NCBI GenBank assembly: GCA_020205615.1
Contig: JAINUW010000730.1
Coordinates: forward strand, 310,001-374,000
Length of the DNA: 64,000 nt
Direction: 5' to 3'
From: Panax quinquefolius
Lineage: Eukaryota > Streptophyta > Magnoliopsida > Apiales > Araliaceae
Part shown: positions 31,059-42,359 of the stretch, in pieces
How positions within the stretch are numbered: the stretch's first letter is position 1
Layout: each line of letters starts with the position of its first letter
Translations under genes and position numbers: made by a program
The notes under the pieces: generated by a model
The model's database searches: none
What the model was told of the DNA's origin: nothing
The model's input: only the letters and a program-made list of their open reading frames with translations

Positions 31059-34000
31059 TGTGACGCCCCCAAATCCGGGTACTTTCAACCCACATATATG
31101 GTGCTACACGGTACTTCTAACTATACATTCATTCCATTGAAACAACATCAAAATGATTGTATTTACTACATTCTTATTACAATAATAAAAATAAATCCTT
31201 TCCCAAGTTTTGTAACCGATACATTCTTTGTTTATCATAATATGGTTCTTACAAACATACTAGTCTATTATAGGATAATCTACTTATCCATCTTAGCTTT
31301 TCCTTTATCCCTACTAGGATCCTCAGTTCTTTCGGCCTTAGCTGCAATCATATAATTCAAGCAAGAAGTGAGCATAACTAGCTCAGCAAGTCTAGCAACA
31401 GATAATACGAATACCACGTCGAGAATTACATGATTATTCTTCAATAACTGAACAAATAGCTATGAAGTACTATGAAACATTAAATAACACCTTTCATTTC
31501 ATAAAGACAATTCCCGGGTACATATAGTAACTTAGGAATTCTGAGCTAGTGAAAAGACCATGAACATTCTCTTTTGGTTTTCATTCATGAAAAAGGACAA
31601 CCCGACACTAAGTCCGTAAGTCCGATATATCTTACAAGCACTTCTAGGTGATCAACCTATAGTACTCTATGTTGATCAACACCCATCCGTTAAACCTGTT
31701 TACGTTTAACTTTTGGCAACCTCACGTGCCCATCGAATAATCAATGTAAAATACATTTGTTTATTTATACTCAAATTTACCTTGAATTCGTACCAAATAC
31801 TTGGCATAGGATAGCGTTAACAGTTCTATATCAAAAGACTTGTAAACAAATCAGTCTAACTCTTAACAATAGTCTAGCCGAGTTAAAACTGGCATCAACC
31901 CTTTCTTAAAATAATTCATGCATCTCATAACATGAATCACAGAAAACTTGGCTAACATAAAGGTTAGACAAGCGTTAAGAGAACTTGCCTTCAAGCGTCT
32001 TCAAATAAATTATTCAACAGTTCTTGGTCTTTACAGTCTTTACATGATATATTCACATAGCACACTGTAATTAGCTACCAAACAATCTAATCACATTGTT
32101 TTTACAAACTTCTTTCTCTTCTATAACTTAATCGAATTTATTTCAATAATAAAACTCGATTTACCTTACTATTCTCCCTTACGGCTTGTTAACGCTTTCA
32201 TAACCCTTAATCAATATTCAAAGACCCTTAGTGAAATACCATAGTAGTTGAATATGTTTTATTTTCCCGTACCTTACATTCTTCGTTTAATTACTATCAA
32301 ACAATGTTCAACTCCTAAAGTCATCACTATATATACTATATAGGAATGGTCTAACCATGTATATTAAGTGTATACATGCCCCATCATTGGTTTACAATAA
32401 TTTGGGATTAGAAACCAACTTGGTCAACTTTTCTCCACTACCGACGGCATGCAGATCAACCTTTTAGTACACTATTGGTGTCATGGCTACCAACTGCTGA
32501 AAGATGGTATTCTTGGTCTCTTGTCAAGTGACATGAGACTTACTATATAAAAGTGGTGCTACGGCGCCTCCCCTGAGCCCTTGAAACATTTTTACATTTT
32601 CAAATACGATTATTCTCGGACTCATAACTTAGTCGTTTTAAGTTAGAATTGGCTCATTCAGAAGCTGTTTTCTCACACATTTCGTGTACTTCAATTTCAT
32701 CCAGATAAAAGTAGTTTTTAAATCTGTTAACAATTAATTCACTATTTAACATTCTATTACGCGTTCGTTTAAAGCTCGTAAGTGTTCATAGCTCATTTTT
32801 TTTGTTCTAAGTCGAAATTCTACCGTTATTGAGTCCACGACTCTTGAATACGCAATTCTATGCTATGCCATTGAAAACTAGGGTTTTTGAATTTAACGAC
32901 AAGTTTTAACTACTAATCCATAATTATACGATTTCAACATTTAACGCCTAATTTCATAAATTTTGCCATAACTTCGTTACCCATGTTTTATACGCCAAAT
33001 CAAATAGAACCAATCCATTGATTCATTGTTTATAACCTAACCAAGAAAAATGCACATACCCTATAAATGATGGTTTTCAATTTATCCATCAATAACCAAA
33101 TCAATGTTCGATGGTTTATCCGTGATTAAACTTACTTAAACGCTTATGATTCCTATTTATATATGGCTTGTCAATGTTTAATTCACTAATAGCCATCCTT
33201 ATTACTCCGGAAGAGACATGCTCCACCAATTCATGATTCTCTACGAAAAATAAAAATAAAAGGATCGAAGACTAAGGTTTTATGAATTATCTCCTGAACG
33301 TTCTTCACGTTCTTGCTTAAAACTTAGATGTTTTGCTTCAAGCTCACTTGATTACTTGTTATAGCACTTCTCTCTCTCAAATATGTTGGTTAAAGTTTGT
33401 AAAACAACCAAATGAACCAAGACAAGCTTTCTTATATAGAAAATCAAATGGAGGGTAAAATGGTCTTTTGGTCCATATCCTTACTATTCATTACTTTGCA
33501 ACCAAGTAAAGCTACTTTACTTGGCGACCAAGTGGCCAGTCCACATGCTTTATTGGGTCCCACATGAGTTGCCCTGATGGGTTTTACCCATGTGGTGATC
33601 CATCGAGTCGATCTGTAGTTCGGTTTCTTGGATCGGGCTTGATTTAACTTAACATCGGGCTTTAACATTACTAAATCTTGGGCTTTATTTACTAAACTTT
33701 GGGCTTAATAGAATCCAAGTACAATTGGATTTGACAAAGTCCAATTACTAAGAGTCCATTAAGAACTAATCGTATTCTACTCGTATTACTCTCGTTTTCA
33801 CTTCGTATAGTATTCGTACGATATTCATATTATACGTTTTAATAATCTTCATACCATACTCATATACTAACTAGTATCATACTCGTATTTCACATGTATA
33901 ATAACCCTAATCATTATACGCATTCATTTCCTTTCCAAAACTCACTTTCCCTAACCATTAGGTTTTAAGTCTTCAAGCGAAAACATCATTTGCCATAACT

Positions 34001-34315
34001 GAAATATTATTGGATATTCCATCTCGTCTTATAATTCTATCATTACGCGTTTCTCAGAATTTAAAGCTTAATTCCTGAGTAGAAACAGATGAATAGTATT
34101 TTTACAAAAATTTCTCAGAAAACTTTTATTTTCGTCTTGGAAATTTAGAAAAATTAATCCTAGCACATAGCAAGAATCCTAACCACATCCACACATTCTA
34201 GATCATAGAACGACTTTCAAACAGCTTACTGACATACATAAGCAATTAAATTCATTTAATTAAAATAATTAGATAAAAATTTAATTCACATAAAAATCTA
34301 ATTTTCTCGGGATGA
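31059..34315 (-). repeat. Gypsy C 3' LTR (inner edge uncertain)
   Basis: Starts TGTGACGCCCCCAAATCCGG and is collinear with the right copy at 39173-40700 for about 1.5 kb. Beyond 32580 there is no second copy for comparison. The inner edge is placed at about 34315, where integrase similarity stops. At 32440-32580 it holds decayed counterparts of the GCGCTGCGG words seen at 40555-40720. Both LTR copies keep an 85-codon hydrophobic plus-strand frame (31098-31355 and 39212-39469) that looks like chance. Confidence 0.75.
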
Positions 34316-35001
34316 TATGGTGTACTCAACTTCAACAGCGTTCCCATTTGCTCTTGCAAACTCCTCCAAAAATTTGATGTGAATCGTGGATCACGATCTG
34401 ACACAATCGAAACATGTACTCCATGTCTTGAAATAATTTCTTTGACATACAGTTTAGCCAATTGTTCTAGGTTATACCTAACTCCTATTGGTAAGAATTA
34501 AGCCAATTTTGTCTATCGATCCACTATTACCCAAATAGCGTCGTATCCCTTCCTTGTTGTTGGAAGTCCCACCCCAAATTCCATTGTGATATGCTCCCAT
34601 TTCCATTCTAGAATCTCTAGTAATTGCAATAACCCACTCGGTCGTTCGTGTTCAGCCTTAACTTTCTGATAAGTTAAGCATTAACTAACATATTCTACGA
34701 TCTCTCTCTTCATGTTTGGCCACCAAAAGTTCTATCGAAGGTCTTGATACATCTTAGTACTACCTGGATGTATAGAATACCTCGAACTATGTGCCTCACT
34801 CATTATCTCTTCTTTTAACTCAGAATTATCTGGAACCCAGATTCTTCCTTCAAAACGAAGTAATCCTTCTTTATCAAGGTTATACTTAGTCTTCTCTTCA
34901 TCTTCCATCCTCTTCTTCACTCGTTCGCATTCTTCGTTACCTAACTGCACTTCTTTAACTCGTTCAACTGTGGTTGGTTGAGTCTTCATTGTGAATAACA
35001 T
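34316..35001 (-). pseudogene. Gypsy C integrase (truncated)
   Basis: 35001-34732 has the zinc-binding histidines (EAHSSRYSIHPGSTKMYQDL); a stop follows directly. In the same frame the core continues through several stops to 34461, with TMEFGVGLP in place of the family MDF (aspartate to glutamate) and [12 protein letters not shown] near 34380 with the second aspartate kept. After STPYHP the similarity ends at about 34315, so the catalytic glutamate and the C-terminal domain are missing. The enzyme would have inserted element DNA into the host chromosome. This copy cannot work. Confidence 0.88.
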
Positions 35002-35022
35002 CTCTACCGCTTCATTCTGTAA

Positions 35023-36524
35023 TTAAACTTTTAGCTCCATTCTTTCCATCTCCGTTACTAACTCATTCTGAGTCATTAACATTGATAGCTTTTCTCTACC
35101 CCACCTACTTAGCGCGTTGGCTACTACATTTTCCTTTCTTGGATGATATAAGATATCACAGTCGTAATCTTTTATCAACTCTAACCACCTTCTTTGTCTC
35201 ATAATCAACTCCATCTGTGTGAAGATATATTTCAGACTTTTATGATCCGTGTATATCTCACACTTCTCCCCATATAAATAATGTCTCCATATTTTTAAGG
35301 GAAAAACTATAGCTGCCAATTCTAGGTCATGAGTAGGATAAACCTTCTCATAATCCTTCAACTGGCGTGACGCATACGTAATAACCTTGTCATGCTGCAT
35401 GAGCACGTAACCCAGTCCTCTATGTGAAGCATCATTATAAACTACAAAATTCCCCGAATCATCTGGCAAAGACTATATAGGTGCCTCACATAGCCTCCTT
35501 TTTAGTTCCTGAAAACTATTCTCACACTTCTCAGTCCACACATACTTCACTGACTTCCTCGTCAAATTCATCAACGGAGTAGCTATTTTAGAAAAGTACT
35601 AAATGAACCTTCTATAGTATCCCACTAACCACAGAAAACTCTGAACCTCAGTTGGCATTTTCAGTTGTTCACAATTATTAACTGCTTCTACCTTCGTTGG
35701 ATCCACATAAATGTATCTTTATCAATAACATGTCCTAAAAGCTGCACTCTTTCAAGCCAAAATTCACACTTAGTGAATTTCGCATACAATTTCTCCCTCT
35801 GTAGTGTTTCCAACACAATCCTTAAATTTTTATCATGATCTTCTGGCGTCTTAGAATAGTCTAGAATATTATCAATGAACACTACGACAAACTTGTCCAA
35901 ATACTGTTTGAACACTCTGTTCATCATATCTATGAATGTGGCTGGATCATTAGTCAACCCAAATGACATAACCAAAAACTCGTAATGACCATAAAGAGTT
36001 CTAAACGATGTCTTAAGTACATCCTCCTTCCTTACTTTCAACTGATGGTACCCCGAACGCAAGTTTATTTTCGAAAAATACTTTGCGCCTTTCAACTGAT
36101 CAAAAAGATCATCGATCCTGGGCAATGGGTATTTATTCTTAATCGTTAACTTGTTCAACTCTCGATAGTCGATATAAAGTCGTAACGACCCATCCTTCTT
36201 CTTTACAAACAATATCGGTGCTCCCCACGGAGACACACTCGGTTGAATGTACTTTTTATCTAATAGTTCTTGTAATTGAACCATTAACTCCTTCATCTCC
36301 ACTGGCGCCATCCTATACGGTGCCCTATAAACTCGTACCGTACCCAGCAACAAATTAATCACAAACTCGACCTCCCTATCCGGTGGAAGACCTGGTAATT
36401 CATCTGGAAATACATCTACAAACTCATGTACTATAGGTATCTATTCCAATGATGCTCCCACTCTTTGGGTATCCACAACATGGCACAGGTATCCTATACA
36501 CCCCTTCCTCAACATTTTCTTAGA
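35023..36524 (-). pseudogene. Gypsy C RT and RNase H (one shift, active-site change)
   Basis: The open part 36362-35688 covers RT from the [12 protein letters not shown] region, with [19 protein letters not shown] and [12 protein letters not shown]. The catalytic motif reads FIDNILDYS near 35870, so the second aspartate is changed to asparagine by a G-to-A change. A one-base shift near 35720 moves the rest to the frame of 35469-35023. RNase H has its acidic residues in [19 protein letters not shown] and YTDHKSLKY. The linker [18 protein letters not shown] leads to integrase. Confidence 0.9.
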
Positions 36525-37112
36525 TTATGTCATGGTTAGACAATAAGAGCGTCTCGGTGATTTACTACCATAGAACACTACCTTGGTTTTTTTAGAAAGT
36601 CGAAGGTTCACACTCTTCCTATGACAATCTATCATAGCTTTATGGTTAATCAACCAATCTATACCGAGAATTACATCGAATTCCCTCAACCTTATCGGTA
36701 CTAAATCCACTGATAATTTGTTACCTCTAATATCTACACAACAATTCCTATGAATGTGTTCAATGGGAATTATCTCTTTGTTTGCTACCTTAAATTCTAA
36801 AGGTATCTCTAATCTTTCTGGGAGTAAACTTAATCGCTTAGCAAATTCACATGCTATAAAAGAACAAGTAGCACCCGAGTCAAATAACACATAAGCATTT
36901 ATTTCATTTACTGGAATGATACATGCTCCTACATCCGCTGATGCAACCGCATCTTGGACAGTCATATTAAAAGTACGGGCCGTGGGTCTACCCAACGATG
37001 GTGCTGGTCCAGTAGTGGCTAACTTACCACTACCAGTACCCTTGTTACCCTCTGACCCCTTCTTTGGGCAATTTCTTGCCATGTGGTCCATCAACCCACA
37101 AATAAAACATCC
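36525..37112 (-). CDS. Gypsy C protease domain with second zinc knuckle
   Basis: The frame opens after a stop at about 37113 with CFICGLMDHMARNC, an intact CCHC knuckle, then a basic and proline-rich linker, then the retropepsin region: FDSGATCSFIA gives the active site near residue 71 counted from the Met at 37094, and FDVILGIDWLINHKAMIDCH follows. DSG is an accepted variant of DTG in this protease family. The domain is open for 189 codons and in frame with gag upstream and RT downstream, so only single stop codons separate them. Confidence 0.88.
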   Translation of the reverse strand, partial: GCFICGLMDHMARNCPKKGSEGNKGTGSGKLATTGPAPSLGRPTARTFNMTVQDAVASADVGACIIPVNEINAYVLFDSGATCSFIACEFAKRLSLLPERLEIPLEFKVANKEIIPIEHIHRNCCVDIRGNKLSVDLVPIRLREFDVILGIDWLINHKAMIDCHRKSVNLRLSKKTKVVFYGSKSPRRSYCLTMT

Positions 37113-37991
37113 TTAGTTCTTCTTGGGATTAGGACAATTGGGTGATATATTACCCTCCCGCCCATAATTATAACAAACTGACTTCCCTTTTAGACAAACT
37201 CCTAAATGAGTCTTCCCGCATGTCTTGCATGCTTCGATCCTACGTGTAGGATCCCCTTGTTTCACTTCAGTATTTCCGGAGGTAAAATTCTTCCTATTGG
37301 GCATACTCCCACTGCCACTAGCTCACTCCGCCTTTGGTCCTTCTTCTCCTTTGCCCTTATTCTTCCTCTCCTTGTGGTATTGGCTCAACACCTAACTACC
37401 ACCCTCTATAATGATTCCTTGCTCAAACCTACGAGCCTTCCTCTCCTCAGTGTCTACTTGGTGTGGAGCAAACCTTGCCAATTCATTGAATTTGGCAGCG
37501 TATTGGGGAACCGTCATGTCCCGTTGTTTAAGTTCTAGGAACTTAATCTCCATTCTCCCCTGCATGCTGGTAGGAAAATAGTTCTCGAAGAAAACCTTCT
37601 TAAACTGTTCCCACGTAATAGCATCAGTTCTAGCCCCACCCTGGTGAGCCTCCCACCAGAAGTTCGCTTCTCCTTTCATCATATAGGTCACAAAAGAAGT
37701 CTTTTGCGCCTCTGCTATGTTTGTTATAACAAACGCCTTCTCTATTTCCTTTACCCATGTCTAGGCCTCTATGGGATCCGTAGTTCCTTTGAACTCCGGT
37801 GAACCTACGCTCTTAAATTCTTTAAAGGTAGTCGTTCTGGCTACCCTACGTACTGCAGGTGCTCTACCCCCAGTTTGGTTAAATGCAATCGTTAATAAAT
37901 TAACGAAATCTTGCATAGGGTTATTCTGACCCCCTTGGTTATCGTTATGTGATTCAGCTTCCTAATTACGTTATCTTCTTCTTGGCGGCAT
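37113..37991 (-). pseudogene. Gypsy C gag (in-frame stops only)
   Basis: Start at the ATG at 37991 (MPPRRR, typical of plant Gag), with stops at codons 7 and 10, another before TWVKEIEKAF, and two more before the zinc region. The frame does not shift. 37691-37392 holds the core (GEANFWWEAHQGG, FFENYFPTSMQGRMEIKFLE, DMTVPQYAAKFNELARFAPH). 37304-37113 holds the CKTCGKTHLGVC segment and a first zinc knuckle that has lost its second cysteine and its histidine (CYNYGREGNISPNC). The product would form the particle shell. Confidence 0.9.
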
Positions 37992-38280
37992 TATTCAGAT
38001 TAAATAAATAAAGTTTCATTATTATCTATTTACTTACTTAGTTATCATTCAACAACAATAACTCATACCACATCAACTCACATTTAATAAGAACTATATT
38101 ATATAATTATTCTCTTCATAGTTCAAAACTATTTACAACTTGATTCCATAGCTAAAGCTATTACATTCCTATCCCGCGATTGACTTCTACAAAAATTAGG
38201 ATTTACAAAAAGACTACCCTTTAATTATACAAAAGAGGTTTTTACGTCACTACACATATACAAAAAGATCTATCGATCTA

Positions 38281-38931
38281 CTAATACTGCATCACAGCAT
38301 TCTCGTGCTTCTGATTTGCAAGAATCGACACAATATCCTGACTAATAGTATGTCGAGTCTGTCCCGACTTAATGGAATAACAAGCAATTTTTAGCTTAAA
38401 ATCCTCACAAGCACTCTCATGGATGTAAGACATTCGTGCTATCTTCTGGTTCTTCTCAACCAGTTCCTTATGAAGCTCTACTACCTTCTTCTTATAATCC
38501 CTCACCTTATATGTCATGAGAACCTTCTCGTCATGCTTTAATTCAAAATCTGCTTCTACAGACTCCTTTGTTTCATAGAGATCACTAATCTCCTTATTCT
38601 TGTTCTGCACAATAGTGTGCAGTTGCACATTCCGTTCAAGCACTGCTAGATACAATGCCCTCATTGCGTCTGAAGGTGTTGGCTCTAGTGCAGGTACCAC
38701 CGTATTAAACGATGCTATCTCCATTTCCTCATCCCCATCGACCACCATAACGAGATATGACGCCGATCCCAAGTTTTCCATATCTCCCTCAGAATAATCC
38801 TCCTCCGGCTCGGACTCTTCTAGGATCACTACTAGTACTCCCGCCACCGGCATTGGTACATGCTCTACCCGGTTTACGGACTCTTCGCTCACCACGTGTA
38901 TATCCTTATACATGGAACTATCGATGGACAT
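38281..38931 (-). CDS. Extra ORF upstream of gag in gypsy C (ORF0)
   Basis: An uninterrupted 216-codon frame on the same strand as gag and pol, between the primer site (39172) and gag (37991). The Met at 38931 is followed by a second at codon 7. Residues about 20-75 are rich in acidic residues (EESEPEEDYSEGDMENL); residues about 85-180 are charged and spaced like a coiled coil (VLERNVQLHTIVQNKNKEI, VVELHKELVEKNQKIARM); the C-terminal part is short and polar. No Gag, protease, RT or envelope motif and no membrane segment is seen. The standard gypsy layout has no gene here, though other plant gypsy lineages (such as Ogre) are known to have an extra frame at this place. It has no stop although gag and pol around it have several. 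The function is unknown. Confidence 0.65.
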   Translation of the reverse strand: MSIDSSMYKDIHVVSEESVNRVEHVPMPVAGVLVVILEESEPEEDYSEGDMENLGSASYLVMVVDGDEEMEIASFNTVVPALEPTPSDAMRALYLAVLERNVQLHTIVQNKNKEISDLYETKESVEADFELKHDEKVLMTYKVRDYKKKVVELHKELVEKNQKIARMSYIHESACEDFKLKIACYSIKSGQTRHTISQDIVSILANQKHENAVMQY

Positions 38932-39155
38932 CTACAATAACACATAACATGTTGATTAGTACATAATATATAATAAAATAAGCACAAATCATAATTAGTT
39001 TATTTAACGTTAATTTCCATCTTTTAAATCTTTCAGTACTGAGTTTCCTCAATACTTAATTAACTCATTTTACACGAGTTCAATTCCTTCTACCTTCTCA
39101 TTTTCAAACGATCTTATTAGCCTAAGGTTCTTCCACCCTCAAGTTTTATAACCTA

Positions 39156-39172
39156 ATGCTCTGATACCAACT
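39156..39172 (-). other. Primer binding site of gypsy C
   Basis: Minus strand TTGGTATCAGAGCATTAG lies against the LTR end GTGTCACA. It is a near-exact initiator tRNA-Met site. Confidence 0.88.
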
Positions 39173-40703
39173 TGTGACACCCCCAAATCTGACTACTTTC
39201 AACCCACGGATATGGTGTTACATGGTACTTCTAACTATACATTCATTCCATTGAAACAACATCAAAATGATTGCATTTACTACATTCTTATTACAATAAT
39301 AAAAATAAATCCTTTCCCAAGTTTTGTAACCGATACATTCTTTGTTTATCATAATATGATTCCTACAAATATACTAGTCTATTACAGGATAATCTACTTA
39401 TCAATCTTAGCTTTGCCATTATCCCTACTGGGATCCTCAATTCTTTCGGCCTTAGCTGCAATCATATAATTCAAGCAAAAAGTGAGCATAACTAGCTCAG
39501 CAAGTCTAGCAAAAGATAATACGAATACCACGTCGAGAATTACATGATTATTCTTCAATAACTGAACAAATAGCTATGAAGTACTATGAAACATTAAGTA
39601 GCACTTTTCATTTCATAAAGACAATTCTCGGGTACATATAGTAACTTAGGAATTCTAAGCTGGATAAAAGACCATGAACATTCTCTTTTAGTTTTCATTC
39701 ATGAAAAAGGACAACCCGACACTAAGTTCGTAAGTCCGATATATCTTACGAGCACTTCTAGGTGATCAACCTATAATAATCTATGTTGATCAACACTCAT
39801 CCATTAAATATGTTTACGTTTAAGTTTTGACAACCTCACGTGCCCATCAAATAATCGATGTAAAATACATTTGTTTGTTTATACTCAAACTTACATTGAA
39901 TCCATACCAAATACTTGGCATAGGATAGCGTTAACAGTTCTATATCAAAAGACTTGTAAACAAATCAATCTAACTCTTAAGAATAGTCTTGCCAAGTTAA
40001 AACTGGCATTGTCCCTTTTGTAAAATAATGCATGCATCTCATAACATGAATCACAGAAAACTTGGCTAACACGAAGGTCAGATAAGTGTTAAGAAAACAT
40101 GCCTTCAAGTGTCTTCAAATAAATTATTCAACAGTTCTTGGTATTTACAGTCTCTATATGATATATTCACATAGCACACTGTAATTAGCTACCAAACAAT
40201 CTAATCACATTATTTTTACCAACTTCTTTCTCTTTTATAACTTAATCGAATTTATTTCAATAATAAAAATCGATTTGCCTTACTATTCTCCCTTACGAAT
40301 TGTTAACGCTTTCATAACCCTTAATCAATATTCAAAGACCCTTAGTGAAATACCATAGTAGTTGAATATGTTTTATTTTACCGTACCTTACATTCTTCGT
40401 TTAATTACTATCAAATAATGTTCAACTCTTAATTTCATCACTATATATACTATATAGGAATGGTTTTACCATGTATATTAAGTGTATACATGCCCTATTA
40501 TTGGTTTACAATAATTTAGGATTAGAAACTAACTTAGTCAACTTTTCTCCACTACCAGCGCTGCGGTGACAACCTTTGTTACACTATTGGCGCTGCGGCA
40601 CCAACTAACAGTATGGTATTCCTGGTCTCGGTGCTGCAGCGCGAGACTTACTATATAAAAGTGGCACTAAAGCGCCATTCTTCAGTAGCTGAGCCTCTTA
40701 ACC
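39173..40703 (-). repeat. Gypsy C 5' LTR (truncated)
   Basis: Collinear with 31059-32580 with few changes, then lost at about 40700, where Athila G LTR sequence takes over. Only about half the LTR is present, so the promoter part of C is missing. Near its cut end it has several GC-rich palindromic words (CGCTGCGG, GTGCTGCAGCGCG). Confidence 0.82.
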
Positions 40704-42235
40704 TGGCGCTGCGGTGCGACAAATAAAGCTTAGGGTTGCACTGCAACGCCTCTTGATGAGTGGGATTTATACTTGCGAATCTGATCCTTTATGGCTTAAA
40801 ATGTTGCGTGTTTTCTGTGATTTATTTAGCTTTTATTTATATTTTGTTGTCATTATGTTTAATTTCTATGATGCAAGGCTTTATAGATCTTTTCAAGCTT
40901 CCAGGGGCATAATGGACATTTTTGATGTACTGGAACCGCAGCGCCAGAGTTATACTTAGATCCCGCGCAGCATCTCCGTACCACTTTGGAGCATACTGGA
41001 ATCTAGCGCCACAGCACCAAGGATAGACCAAGGTCCCGAGCCACAGCGCCATGCCCTATCTTGGGCTGATGTCATCCTCGGCCGTAGCAGCACGAGGTCT
41101 TCTTTCATGGAGTCGTGGCAGTCACGACCTCCAGTGTTTTAACTTTACGCATGCGTATGCAACGCCACTTGCTAGTTCATTGCTCGCGCCGTAGTGCGAG
41201 CTCCGATGTCCAGGCAGTAAAGGGCTTTAAATGACATAAAGAGAGAGGGGACCAGTGGTATTTAATATTGAGCCGCTTGAGATAGAAATATTTAGACAGA
41301 TAGCGTAGACTAGGATTCTTATTATAGTAACCAATCCTTAGAAGAGAAAGAAGTTGTGCTTCAAGGAGGAAGAGTTATTGCATCCGACAGAAGCTCAGTA
41401 GCTACGCAGTGAAGAGAAGATTTGGAGGAAGAACACTTCAAAACAGGGGTTTTCTTATTCCAAATCTTCCATTTATTTGTGTATTACTGAAAATGTGGAA
41501 TGTATTAAAAATGTGTTTTAGTACCATGGATATGAACTAATTCCATTTTTAGGATTGCAATGTAACCTTATGTTTAGCTTAATTAACTTTTTCTCCTATT
41601 TTATATAATGAATCATCTATGAATGGGTTGTTGTATTTCTTACTTAATGACTAATTTCTTGATAGAGAAATTAGTATTGATATTAACGGAGATTGAAAAA
41701 TAGATGTTATTATCTAGCCTTTAAATACAACAACACCTGTTATGACCATGCCAATGGAATGTGTGCATAAACTGCTAATAGGATAGACATATCTCGATTT
41801 GCCTTGTGTAGCCTTGAGACTTAGCTTAATGGCCTTGGCCTAGTAATTTTCACCAATAGACATATTGTGATGTATCTGGCTAGGGATGTGCATTTGACCT
41901 TCGACGGAAGCTTATGCGTATTTACTGTTCTTGGTTGACAATTCCTTGATTCATTTGTAATGTAGAGAGTTAGGAGATTAGGCAACGCATTAGGGGAATT
42001 GTAATCCTATCTTGACTTCCTAGCACAACTACTTCTCTTGTTCTTACAGTTTTAATCACATAGCTTAACCAACCATCTTATTTCACTTGTTTAGATAAGG
42101 TAGTAAAGAATTTACCATAGTATTTGTTTATCTCTTAAGACTTTGTCCTCATGGGTTCGACACTCAATTTTTCATCTATTACTTGTGGACCGCGTATGCT
42201 TGCGCGCGATTTAGCAATAGCGAAATCGACTAACA
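40704..42235 (+). repeat. Athila G 5' LTR (left edge approximate)
   Basis: The right edge is fixed by CGACTAACA and the primer site at 42242. The left edge is set where similarity to LTR C stops; the candidate start TGGCGCTGCGG at 40704 is not certain. It contains GC-rich palindromic words until about 41220, then AT-rich sequence. Confidence 0.7.
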
Positions 42236-42241
42236 AGTTTT

Positions 42242-42259
42242 TGGCGCTGTTGCCGGGGA
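42242..42259 (+). other. Athila-type primer binding site of G
   Basis: TGGCGCTGTTGCCGGGGA, six bases inside the LTR end. This is the characteristic primer site of Athila/Tat elements, usually assigned to tRNA-Asp. Confidence 0.9.
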
Positions 42260-42359
42260 CTTCGTATTAATTGTTTATCAATATTAAAACTAAGTCATTA
42301 CGATCTTAATTTAAACTAATTTTTTATTTAACATTCTTTTTAATTAGTCCTAACTGTTT

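Larger units (their letters stand above)
34316..39172 (-). mobile_element. Gypsy element C internal region
   Basis: Minus-strand order: primer site, extra ORF (38931-38281), gag, protease, RT, RNase H, integrase. Gag, protease and RT lie in one frame from 37991 to about 35720, with few stops. RNase H and integrase follow in another frame after a single shift. Integrase is cut after the YHP motif at about 34315, so the 3' end of the internal region is lost. This is the best preserved coding set in the window. Confidence 0.9.

Noticed and set aside
31098..31355. 85-codon hydrophobic frame, also present at 39212-39469
   Set aside because: The two copies are the two LTRs of element C, so similarity is expected; it runs against the direction of the element and has no recognisable domain.
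39156..39172. Match to initiator tRNA-Met
   Set aside because: Only the 3' end complement is present, at LTR borders (also 3519, 52797); no cloverleaf arms follow, so these are primer sites and not tRNA genes.
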